From: GCA-2719315 sp964448645
Lineage (GTDB): Bacteria > Bacteroidota > Bacteroidia > Flavobacteriales > Flavobacteriaceae
Length of the DNA stretch: 7,226 bases
Assembly (NCBI GenBank): GCA_964448645.1
Contig: CAYUZY010000098.1
Span: 1-7,226 of the forward strand
Reading direction: 5' to 3'
In this document: piece by piece, positions 1 through 6,307 of the stretch
Numbering within the stretch: the stretch's first letter is position 1
Layout of the letters: each line of letters opens with the position of its first letter
Notes under the pieces: generated by a model
What the model was told of the DNA's origin: nothing
Database searches by the model: none
Seen by the model: only the letters and a program-made list of their open reading frames with translations
Position numbers and translations under genes: made by a program

Positions 1-1
1 T

Positions 2-79
2 TTTCTAAAAAGAGTCTTACCAAATATGATATATAACTTCCTAAGAAATTTGAAAAAGCAGAGATTAAATCAGATATAA
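2..79 (+). CDS. C-terminal tail of an unidentified convergent gene (partial)
   Basis: The frame starting at base 2 is open from the window edge to a TAA at 77-79. It encodes 25 residues that include 'LPNMIYNFLRNLKK' and end in RLNQI. The mix of hydrophobic and basic residues resembles a genuine protein C-terminus, of the kind seen at the end of short-chain dehydrogenases or membrane-associated enzymes, but 25 residues are too few to name a family. It would converge on the minus-strand hydrolase gene and overlap its last 10 bp. An open frame of this length can arise by chance in AT-rich DNA, although stops are also frequent here, so the call is tentative. The sequence to the left of the window would settle it. 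Confidence 0.35.
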   Translation, partial: FLKRVLPNMIYNFLRNLKKQRLNQI

Positions 80-684
80 ATAAAAATGACGTTAATTTGA
101 TATCTATTCAATTTTCTTGTGCATACAAATAAATTGTCATTTTCTTTATTAATATGTTTTTTAATTGTTGCTCTAGCCCAATCAATTGGAATTATTGGGT
201 CTATAACTCCGTGAGAAGAGAAAGCTTTAAAAGTAATATTATAATTATTAATTAATTCCTCATTAATATAACCACTTAATGCTATAACTCTTCTTATAAA
301 GTTTGGATAATTAAAGCCAATTGCCCAACTTAAAATAGCTCCTTGGCTAAAACCTAAAAGGCTTATATCATTTTCATTTAAATTATATTTTTTTAATAGA
401 ATATTTATAGTTTGATAGATTTGTTTTATTGAAGATATAGCTTCTTCATTATTTGACCATTTTTCAAAATCTTGATTGTAATTTATAGAATACCAAGCAA
501 AACCTCCCATTTCTATTTGAATTGGTGCTTCTAATGAAATAATTGAAAGGTTCTTAGGTAAATAAGTTTTAAAAGAAAAAAGATCGTCAGAATTACTGCC
601 ATAGCCATGAATTAAAAAAATAACACCACTTTTATCGGGGTATTGAGATGATTTTTGAATCTTGTAATTTAAAATCTCACTCAC
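70..684 (-). CDS. Alpha/beta-hydrolase, phospholipase/carboxylesterase family (YpfH-like), C-terminus probably truncated
   Basis: This is a 204-residue cytoplasmic serine hydrolase of the Abhydrolase_2 (phospholipase/carboxylesterase) type; its substrate is unknown. The N-terminal strand leads into the oxyanion loop 'LIHGYGSNSDD' (about residues 24-34). The nucleophile elbow is GFSQGA with Ser113, and the catalytic acid is Asp162 in 'SHGVIDPIIP', a typical position for the family. Members usually continue with a 'Y..GH.I' segment that supplies the catalytic His and a final helix. Here the frame instead runs through CTRKLNRYQINV and stops with no such His, so the triad is incomplete as read. 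A neighbouring frame (near 95-135) reads 'YLYAQEN' and then hits a stop, which hints at a small deletion or frameshift. The ATG at 682-684 overlaps the upstream dihydroorotase-like gene by 8 bp, implying co-transcription. The family call is firm; activity is doubtful. Confidence 0.85.
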   Translation of the reverse strand: MSEILNYKIQKSSQYPDKSGVIFLIHGYGSNSDDLFSFKTYLPKNLSIISLEAPIQIEMGGFAWYSINYNQDFEKWSNNEEAISSIKQIYQTINILLKKYNLNENDISLLGFSQGAILSWAIGFNYPNFIRRVIALSGYINEELINNYNITFKAFSSHGVIDPIIPIDWARATIKKHINKENDNLFVCTRKLNRYQINVIFIYI

Positions 685-1933
685 TATTTAAGACTATTTT
701 TTCTCCATTTATTATTCCAAAAACCTTTCCTTTTAATTCAGAATTAATAAAAGCACAATTTTTTGATTTAGAAAGAATATGTTCTTCTTTAAATTCATAG
801 ATTGTATCAGGACAAAACATAGTTAAAGAAGCTTTTTCTCCGATTTCTAGTTTCGAAGTTTTAATGTTGAATAAATCTCTACCATTTGTTAAAAATGAAA
901 TAGTTTTTTCAAGAGTGAATATACTGTTAAGCATACCAAAAAAAGATTCTAAACTAATTGAGCCATCTAATGCTTCAGAGAATTCAACTTTTTTATGCTC
1001 AATATTTACGGGTTCATGCATACTAGAAACTAAATCAATACTTCCATCTAATAGACCTTTTCTTAAAGCTTCTCTATCCTTTTTACTTCTTAATGGTGGA
1101 TATAATTTGAAATTAGGATTGTACGAAAAAAGAGAGTCATCAGTAAAAATAAGATTAGCTATAGATACACCACAAGTTACTTTTAGTCCATTTTTTTTTG
1201 CCATTCTAATTATATTTAAGCTTTTTTCACAAGAAATAAATGGAAAATGAATTCTTCCATTAGTATATTCTAAAATTTCTAAGTCTCTTGACAAAATTGA
1301 AGTTTCTGCAATTTCAGGAATTCCTTTAATCCCTAGATTTAAATTAACACTTCCTTCATGCATAAGACCTTCTTTACTAAGATTGAAATCAGAGGGATAA
1401 GACAATATTAAACCATTAAAACTTTGAACATAATCAAGAGCTATTCTTATTATATTAGGATTATTTAATGATTTTTTATAGTCTCCAAAAGCTACAGCTC
1501 CAGAAAGATGCATGTCATAAAGTTCAGCCATGTCATCACCCATAGACTCTTTAGTTAGAGATCCTAAAACATGAATTTTGGTAGGTGAATTATTTGTTTT
1601 TTTATAAATATGACTAACAGATGAATGAGAATCAATTACTGGATTTGTATTAGGATTTAATATAATATCGGTAAATCCTGATTTACTAGATGTATTAAGA
1701 CCATTTTCTAAAGTTTCTCTTTCTTCATATCCTGGTTCACCAAATGAAACGGAACTATCAAACCATCCATTAGAAATATGAAGGTTTTTAAAAGAAATGA
1801 TTTTTTCATTTTTGACTTTGATATTATTATCGATCTTTTTAATAACTCCAGATTCAATTAAAATATCTTTTTTTTGGAAATGGTACTTGCTCTTAGAATC
1901 TACTATAATTGCATTTTTAAGGATCAGATTCAT
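677..1933 (-). CDS. pyrC: Dihydroorotase-family protein (amidohydrolase fold) lacking most metal ligands
   Basis: This 418-residue protein aligns by eye along its whole length with class I dihydroorotases, which cyclise carbamoyl-aspartate to dihydroorotate in pyrimidine synthesis. Landmarks are the N-terminal beta-sandwich strands, 'FGEPGYEERETLENG' (64-78), 'LNPNTNPVID' (92-101), 'GAVAFGDYKK' (145-154), 'KGIPEIAE' (203-210), 'PPLRSKKDREAL' (279-290) and the C-terminal 'GEKASLTMF'. The metal-site residues are mostly replaced. The HxH motif is S61-V-S63, the His of 'ISHCED' is Tyr179, the second His of 'HxxHxS' is Phe232, the 'PHH' segment is I-A-N, and the catalytic Asp of 'TDHAPH' is Met305. 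From memory, the SxS substitution is common in flavobacterial homologues annotated as dihydroorotase, so the protein may be a pseudo-DHOase or partner subunit. It starts at ATG 1931-1933 after an 82-bp gap, probably from its own promoter, and overlaps the hydrolase gene by 8 bp. The symbol reflects family only. Confidence 0.85.
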   Translation of the reverse strand: MNLILKNAIIVDSKSKYHFQKKDILIESGVIKKIDNNIKVKNEKIISFKNLHISNGWFDSSVSFGEPGYEERETLENGLNTSSKSGFTDIILNPNTNPVIDSHSSVSHIYKKTNNSPTKIHVLGSLTKESMGDDMAELYDMHLSGAVAFGDYKKSLNNPNIIRIALDYVQSFNGLILSYPSDFNLSKEGLMHEGSVNLNLGIKGIPEIAETSILSRDLEILEYTNGRIHFPFISCEKSLNIIRMAKKNGLKVTCGVSIANLIFTDDSLFSYNPNFKLYPPLRSKKDREALRKGLLDGSIDLVSSMHEPVNIEHKKVEFSEALDGSISLESFFGMLNSIFTLEKTISFLTNGRDLFNIKTSKLEIGEKASLTMFCPDTIYEFKEEHILSKSKNCAFINSELKGKVFGIINGEKIVLNSE

Positions 1934-1966
1934 GCTAATGCTAAGAGTCTTTCAGTATAATTTTTG

Positions 1967-1995
1967 TAAAAGTAATAAACAATTCTTTATCCAAT
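1967..1995 (-). promoter_or_regulatory. Candidate Bacteroidota-type promoter for the dihydroorotase-like gene
   Basis: On the minus strand, ATTG (1995-1992) is followed 17 bp later by TACTTTTA (1974-1967). This approximates the Bacteroidota consensus of a -33 TTTG and a -7 TAnnTTTG, differing at the last base of the -7 box. Transcription would start near 1960, about 27 bp upstream of the ATG at 1933. The surroundings are very AT-rich, so chance matches are likely. The position inside the only sizeable gap between the two minus-strand gene groups adds some weight. Confidence 0.35.
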
Positions 1996-2015
1996 CTTTA
2001 TTTCGAGATAAAGAT
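1984..2015 (-). repeat. Inverted repeat plus direct repeat just after pxpC (hairpin or operator)
   Basis: On the minus strand, directly after the pxpC TAA, ATCTTTAT (2015-2008) and ATAAAGAT (2001-1994) form a perfect 8-bp inverted repeat around a 6-base loop. A further ATAAAGA copy lies at 1990-1984, exactly 11 bp after the preceding one, about one helical turn. The hairpin could end or stabilise the oxoprolinase transcript, but no T-run follows it in the minus direction, so it is a poor intrinsic terminator. On the plus strand it is followed by a T-rich stretch, but no plus-strand gene ends here. Because it abuts the possible -33 box of the next gene, it could instead be a repressor or activator site. 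Confidence 0.45.
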
Positions 2016-2855
2016 TTAAATAATTTTTAATTTTACAACATCATTTGTTTTTTTTTGAGCAATAAGATTTATAGATTCTTCTTTTAATTGAAAAACTCTG
2101 GGATAACCTCCAGTTATTTGGCAATCTTTCATCAGAATAATAACTTCTCCTCCAGGAGTTAACTGAATTGTTCCCGGCAATACTGGAGAAGTAATTATTG
2201 ATTTCAAATTGTTTTTTAGCTTTTCATTAAGTTTATAAGCCATTCTATTATTTTCGTTTGAAATTGTAAAGTAATTGTTGTGAAAAAATTTTTTTTCTTT
2301 TATAGATAGATTATTAAACTCTGGTCCTTTAAAAACTAGCAGTGATTTGTTGTTATAATTATCTTTCAAATTAATTTTTGAGAGTGTGTTAAATTTTCTA
2401 TTAACTGAAGTTATATTAAATTGATCTCCTTTCTCTAATTTAATTTTTGGACTAATTCCATTATAAAAACTTCTACTTCCTAATACTAAGTCAGATTTTA
2501 TTCCATCTTTAATAGCTATATATGATCTTAATCCATTATTTGAATTTCCTAATTTTAAAATATCCCCTTTATTAATATTTATAGCCTTATTCATTGAAAT
2601 TTTTTTATTATTAATTAATGGCCCCATATCAGCTCCGGTTATAGAAATATAGGTTGGTAAATTAAATAATATTTTTGGACCAAACTGTGTTGCTTCAATA
2701 AGAGCAGCATTTTTAGGATTGTTTAATAAAAAGTTGGCAAAATTAGATGATTTTGAATCCATACACCCAGATACAGGAACTCCATATTTTTTAAAATTTT
2801 CTCTGCCTTGATCTTGAATTGAGGAGTATAATCCTGGTTCTATAATTTTAATCAT
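2016..2855 (-). CDS. pxpC: 5-oxoprolinase subunit PxpC (KipA / biotin-dependent carboxyltransferase-like)
   Basis: PxpC is one of three subunits of the bacterial ATP-dependent 5-oxoprolinase, which opens 5-oxoproline to glutamate in the cytoplasm. The protein has 279 residues, slightly short for a family that often runs to 290-340. Diagnostic sequences are an N-terminal 'EPGLYSSIQDQGR' (6-18), 'GVPVSGCMD' (25-33) and 'ITGADMG' (72-78). Near the C-terminus it has 'PGTIQLTPGGE' and 'TGGYPRV' (about 248-254), as in KipA and allophanate hydrolase subunit 2 homologues. Its ATG lies inside the end of pxpB (8-bp overlap), which favours translational coupling and equal dosage, as expected for the PxpB-PxpC pair that is fused in some bacteria. 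It is the last gene before the 82-bp gap. An urea-amidolyase role is less likely because no biotin carboxylase or amidase gene is nearby and pxpA is adjacent. Confidence 0.92.
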   Translation of the reverse strand: MIKIIEPGLYSSIQDQGRENFKKYGVPVSGCMDSKSSNFANFLLNNPKNAALIEATQFGPKILFNLPTYISITGADMGPLINNKKISMNKAININKGDILKLGNSNNGLRSYIAIKDGIKSDLVLGSRSFYNGISPKIKLEKGDQFNITSVNRKFNTLSKINLKDNYNNKSLLVFKGPEFNNLSIKEKKFFHNNYFTISNENNRMAYKLNEKLKNNLKSIITSPVLPGTIQLTPGGEVIILMKDCQITGGYPRVFQLKEESINLIAQKKTNDVVKLKII

Positions 2856-3576
2856 TTAATTTTTTTATAAAATTCAAATTATTTATTGATTTTTGTTTTA
2901 TATGATTGAATTCTTTTTCATTTATAGAATAAAACTCTACAGTATCACCACTTATGGCAAAACAAGGGGGGATAGTTGATGGGTCAAAAAAATTGATGGG
3001 GCTATTTCCTATAATATTCCAACCTCCAGGGCTAACATTTGGATAAATTCCTGTTTGGTTTTCAGCTATTCCAACTGATCCAGCTGTATAGTTTTTTGAA
3101 GGGATTTTTTTTCTAGGAATTTTCAATTTGTTATCTAATTTTCCCAAGTATAGAAAACCAGGTAAAAAACCAATAAAAAATAATTTGTACTTTTTTAAGC
3201 TATGGAGTTTTATGATTTCTTTTAATGATAAACTCAGCTTTTTAGATACATAAGAAATATCTGGAGCATATTTTTTTTCATAACACACTGGAATTCTCCA
3301 ATGTTTATTATTTAGTTGCACATTATTTGATTTATTTTTATACAAAGTTTTTAAGTTAAAAATTTCATTTTCAAATGATTTAATATTTGATTTATATTTA
3401 ATTAATAATGAGTTGTATCCGTTAATTGTAGAATGAATAGTTTTTAATTTGGAAAGTTTATTTGAAAAGTTTAAGATTTCTTCTAGAATATTTTCACTAA
3501 TAATTTTTGGCCATTCAATTAGAATAGAATTTTCATTATATAGAAAAAAAGATAACTCAATTTTTTTTATTTTCAT
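2848..3576 (-). CDS. pxpB: 5-oxoprolinase subunit PxpB (KipI / allophanate hydrolase subunit 1 family)
   Basis: This 242-residue protein belongs to the KipI/PxpB family, the partner of PxpC in ATP-dependent 5-oxoproline hydrolysis. The B. subtilis homologue KipI was first described as an inhibitor of the sporulation kinase KinA. The conserved core lies in the C-terminal half: 'IPVCYE' (95-100), 'GFLPGFLYLG' (136-145), 'AGSVGIAENQTGIYP' (165-179), 'SPGGWNIIG' (182-190) and 'FFDPSTIPPC' near 197-206. The N-terminal 90 residues are poorly conserved and rich in Lys, Asn and Ile, reflecting base composition. The start ATG overlaps the pxpA stop as ATGA (4 bp), and the 3' end overlaps pxpC by 8 bp. 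The A-rich start (eight consecutive A's within codons 3-6) is typical of this AT-rich genome. Nothing suggests decay. Confidence 0.92.
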   Translation of the reverse strand: MKIKKIELSFFLYNENSILIEWPKIISENILEEILNFSNKLSKLKTIHSTINGYNSLLIKYKSNIKSFENEIFNLKTLYKNKSNNVQLNNKHWRIPVCYEKKYAPDISYVSKKLSLSLKEIIKLHSLKKYKLFFIGFLPGFLYLGKLDNKLKIPRKKIPSKNYTAGSVGIAENQTGIYPNVSPGGWNIIGNSPINFFDPSTIPPCFAISGDTVEFYSINEKEFNHIKQKSINNLNFIKKLND

Positions 3577-4304
3577 TTTAAATTAATGTTATGATAATTT
3601 AAATAAGATATTAAAGACTTCATAATAATTAATGCATTAGGATTATCACCATGAATGCAATATGTATCTGCTTTAATATTCATTTTAACCTTATTTACAC
3701 TTATTATCTCTTTTTTTTTAATAATATTTAAAACTTTTTTATTAATTATGTTTTGATCATGTGTTATAGCATTTTTATTTTCTCTACTAACAAGAGATAA
3801 ATCATCATTATATTCTCTGTCAATAAAGACTTCATTATAAATTTTGATTCCATTCTCTTTAGCAAAACTAGAGAGTAATGATTTGTGTTGAGAAAACAAA
3901 GAAACTTTATAAGGTAATTTTTTTATACAATTGATAATTATTTCACAAGTTTTAAAATCAGAAAAAGCTAAATTGTATAATGCTCCATGAGGTTTTATAT
4001 GATGAATCCTTTTATTATAATTTCTTGCGATTTTAATTACTAAATTTATCTGATAGGTTAAACTTTTTTCTAAATCACTACTAGAAATTTTTATTAATTT
4101 TCTTCCAAAGTTTAGTTTATCAGGAAATGATGGGTGTGCGCCAATTTTAACACCATGATTAATAGCTAATTTAATTGAATTATTTATTGATTCTTTATCT
4201 CCAATATGCCCTCCACAGGCAATATTGCATGAAGAAATTAAAGGAAACAAGTTTTTATCATTAATACAACCTTCTCCTATGTCTGCATTTATATCAATTT
4301 TCAT
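3573..4304 (-). CDS. pxpA: 5-oxoprolinase subunit PxpA (LamB/YcsF family)
   Basis: PxpA is the LamB/YcsF-family subunit of ATP-dependent 5-oxoprolinase and completes the PxpABC set with the two downstream genes. The 243-residue length is normal. Nearly every family landmark is present: 'DINADIGEG' (4-12), 'NIACGGHIGD' (27-36), 'GVKIGAHPSFPD' (51-62), 'FGRK' (66-69), 'IKPHGALYN' (103-111), 'DREYNDDLSLVSR' (about 162-174) and 'YCIHGDNPNA' near the C-terminus. The family usually has 'ACGFHAGD' and 'GAHPGYPD', so the variants here are mild. The ATG at 4302-4304 lies 7 bp after the stop of the Nramp-like gene, and the 3' end overlaps pxpB as ATGA. The cytoplasmic enzyme probably scavenges 5-oxoproline formed from glutamine, glutamate and N-terminal pyroglutamate. 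Confidence 0.95.
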   Translation of the reverse strand: MKIDINADIGEGCINDKNLFPLISSCNIACGGHIGDKESINNSIKLAINHGVKIGAHPSFPDKLNFGRKLIKISSSDLEKSLTYQINLVIKIARNYNKRIHHIKPHGALYNLAFSDFKTCEIIINCIKKLPYKVSLFSQHKSLLSSFAKENGIKIYNEVFIDREYNDDLSLVSRENKNAITHDQNIINKKVLNIIKKKEIISVNKVKMNIKADTYCIHGDNPNALIIMKSLISYLNYHNINLK

Positions 4305-4311
4305 ATTATAA

Positions 4312-5535
4312 CTAAATTAAAGTATATATGGTTTTTATACTTAAGAAAACAATTAAAATTATTATTAAAAAACCAATTATATTTTGAAAAAGGGAATTGG
4401 AGTAAGAACCGAAAATTTTATTATTATTCATTATATAATATAATATAAAGACAATTATTGGAAGGAGTATTGCATTTGTTACTTGGGCAAATTGAATTAT
4501 AATTATAAGTTTAATTCCTGTACTAGAAATAATTGTACCTATAAACAAAATTATAATCCAAATAGACCTGAATTTAAAGGATTTTAGATCGGGTTTCCAC
4601 CCAAAGCACCCACAAGCGACAAATGATGCAGCTAAAGGGGCTGTGATAGCACTGGTTAAACCGGCTGAAATTAATCCTAATGACATCAAAAATTTAGAAG
4701 AACTTCCATAAACGGGTTCAAGGCCTAAGGCTAAATCAGCTGCACTTGAAATAGATGATATTGAGATACTTGCTGCCGTTATAATAATGCTTATAGAAAT
4801 TAAACCTCCTAGAATAATTGCGATTAAAAGGTCTATTTTAGCAATTTTAAGATCATCGGGTTTTTTCCATTTTTCTTTTACTAGTGATGAATGTAAAAAA
4901 ATATTATATGGAACAACAGTTGTTCCAAGTAAACCTAGAATTATTAAAAAACTATTTTGTGGAGTTTTAAACTTAAAAAGTCCTTCAATTATTTTATTAA
5001 GTTCGGGTTTAGTAATAATTGCCGATATTACAAATGAAAAACTCATTATAATTACAATAGAAATTAATATTCTTTCTAAAGATTTATAATTTCCATTATA
5101 TAGAGTTATAAATGCAAAAAACCCAATTATAGGACTTGCCAGGTTTATATTTAAATCATAAAATCTATATGAAAAATTTCCAAATAATGATTCAAGTCCA
5201 AGAATTGCACCTCCGATATTACCAGCTTCATATGCTGTGTTTCCAATAATAATTGCAGTAAAAATTAATATTATTAAAATTTTTTTAAAAACAGAGTTTC
5301 TAAATTCAGTTTTAATTAGCTCTGTTAGTCCTTTTTTAGAAATTATTCCAACACGTATTGACATTTCTTGAAGTATTAGAGCAATAATTAGGGATAGAAA
5401 TATTGCCCATAAAAGAGTATATCCAAAACTATTTCCAGCAATAGAACAAACAGTAACTGTTCCAGGACCTATAAATGCAGCTGCTATTAAAGCGCCTGGG
5501 CCAATTTTGGATATTTTCCCAAGTATTTTTATCAT
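4312..5535 (-). CDS. Nramp-superfamily membrane transporter, divergent (YcsG-like), linked to 5-oxoprolinase
   Basis: This integral membrane protein has 407 residues, about 11 hydrophobic segments and an Nramp (LeuT-fold) organisation. The TM1-equivalent is 'GPGALIAAAFIGPGTVTV' (12-29). A TM3-like segment holds 'GNTAYEAGNIGGA' (98-110), a TM6-like segment holds 'GTTVVPYNIFLHS' (204-216), followed by 'SAGLTSAITAPLAAS' (290-304) and 'FAQVTNAILLP' (349-359). True Mn/Fe Nramps carry DPGN in TM1 and A-M-P-H-N in TM6. Here these are G-P-G-T (23-26) and V-V-P-Y-N (207-211), so the metal-binding Asp, Asn and Met are gone while the helix-breaking GPG and VPYN backbone remains. B. subtilis ycsG, an Nramp-family gene, sits in the ycsFGI-kipIAR operon with the 5-oxoprolinase genes, so the linkage recurs across phyla. 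I infer a substrate related to 5-oxoproline, or a non-canonical cation. The gene lies 4 bp after the TIGR02757 gene and 7 bp before pxpA. Confidence 0.88.
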   Translation of the reverse strand: MIKILGKISKIGPGALIAAAFIGPGTVTVCSIAGNSFGYTLLWAIFLSLIIALILQEMSIRVGIISKKGLTELIKTEFRNSVFKKILIILIFTAIIIGNTAYEAGNIGGAILGLESLFGNFSYRFYDLNINLASPIIGFFAFITLYNGNYKSLERILISIVIIMSFSFVISAIITKPELNKIIEGLFKFKTPQNSFLIILGLLGTTVVPYNIFLHSSLVKEKWKKPDDLKIAKIDLLIAIILGGLISISIIITAASISISSISSAADLALGLEPVYGSSSKFLMSLGLISAGLTSAITAPLAASFVACGCFGWKPDLKSFKFRSIWIIILFIGTIISSTGIKLIIIIQFAQVTNAILLPIIVFILYYIMNNNKIFGSYSNSLFQNIIGFLIIILIVFLSIKTIYTLI

Positions 5536-5539
5536 TATA

Positions 5540-6307
5540 TTAACAGAATTTCTCGTAAATACTTAATCCAAACAATGCAAAATCATATTTAACAGGATCT
5601 TTATAGTCAAATTTACGAAGGATTGAATCTAATTCCATCAAAGTTAAATTGTCATTTTGTTTTCTTTTTATAAGTGATAAAGATCTTGCAATCCTTCCTG
5701 TGTGAATATCTAAAGGACAAGAAAGTTGTCCAGGGTTAATATTTTTCCATAAACCAAAATCTACACCTTTTTTAGAAGATCTGACCATCCATCTTAAAAA
5801 CATATTTATTCTTTTTGCTGCAGATCCTTTTAATGGATCTGAAATATGCTTTTCGGTTCTTTTTTGATGAGGAATAGAAAAGAAAATTTTTTTAAATTCA
5901 TGAATAACTTGATTTAAGTTTGTAGCATTTTTATTTGTGTTAAAGACATTTTCTAGACCTCCTTTAAATTTATATATATTGTAAAGAGATTCAATAAAAA
6001 AAGACAAGTCATTACTATTAAAGGTTCTATGAACGAATTGATCAAGACTTTTTAAATCATTTTTATTATGATTAATAATAAAATCAAAAGGAGAATAATC
6101 CATTAGATTCATAAGTGATTTGGCATTTTTTATAATCATTTTCCTATTACCCCAAGAAATAATAGCTGTTAAAAAACCTGAAATTTCAATATCTTCTTTT
6201 TTTGAAAAGTTATGAGGAATTTGAATAGGATCATCATATATAAAAGAAGGAGATTCATACTTAAAAGCCTTTTCATCTAGAAAAGATTTAATTTCAAACC
6301 TTTTCAT
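5540..6307 (-). CDS. TIGR02757 / DUF2400 family protein, function unknown
   Basis: This 255-residue soluble protein belongs to the TIGR02757 (DUF2400) family, common in Bacteroidota. Family hallmarks run along its length: 'DDPIQIPHNFSKKEDIEISGF' split over 25-45, 'ISWGNRK' (50-56), 'FVHRTFN' (91-97), 'RTEKHISDP' (150-158), 'AAKRINMFLRWMVR' (163-176), 'GVDFGLWK' (181-188), 'CPLDIHTGRIAR' (197-208) and 'KYDFALFGLS' (240-249). The 'CPLDIHTGRIARSLSLI' segment recalls the region of helix-hairpin-helix DNA glycosylases that carries the catalytic Asp, so a nucleic-acid role is conceivable. That is my inference, not an established function. Its ATG overlaps the ABC ATPase stop as ATGA (4 bp), and it ends 4 bp before the Nramp-like gene, so it sits in the same transcript. 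Length and motifs look intact. Confidence 0.9.
   Translation of the reverse strand: MKRFEIKSFLDEKAFKYESPSFIYDDPIQIPHNFSKKEDIEISGFLTAIISWGNRKMIIKNAKSLMNLMDYSPFDFIINHNKNDLKSLDQFVHRTFNSNDLSFFIESLYNIYKFKGGLENVFNTNKNATNLNQVIHEFKKIFFSIPHQKRTEKHISDPLKGSAAKRINMFLRWMVRSSKKGVDFGLWKNINPGQLSCPLDIHTGRIARSLSLIKRKQNDNLTLMELDSILRKFDYKDPVKYDFALFGLSIYEKFC

Noticed and set aside
864..1250. Plus-strand open frame of 128 codons
   Set aside because: It lies wholly antisense to the dihydroorotase-like gene, which has clear family motifs throughout. Its translation shows no recognisable domain and is explained as a shadow frame.
1994..2015. Intrinsic terminator for the oxoprolinase operon
   Set aside because: The hairpin has an AT-only stem apart from one C-G pair and no T-run after it in the minus direction. 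I kept it as a repeat or regulatory element rather than a terminator.
1797..2030. Plus-strand open frame of 77 codons
   Set aside because: It is mostly antisense to the start of the dihydroorotase-like gene, spans the operon gap, and gives a low-complexity hydrophobic translation. There is no start signal or homology to support it.
2016..3576. Urea amidolyase / allophanate hydrolase subunits
   Set aside because: PxpB and PxpC homologues are often annotated this way, but adjacency to pxpA and the absence of biotin carboxylase and amidase genes point to 5-oxoprolinase.
4787..5089. Plus-strand open frame of 100 codons
   Set aside because: It is antisense to the middle of the Nramp-like gene. 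Its Ile/Lys/Ser-rich translation reflects the complement of membrane-helix codons.
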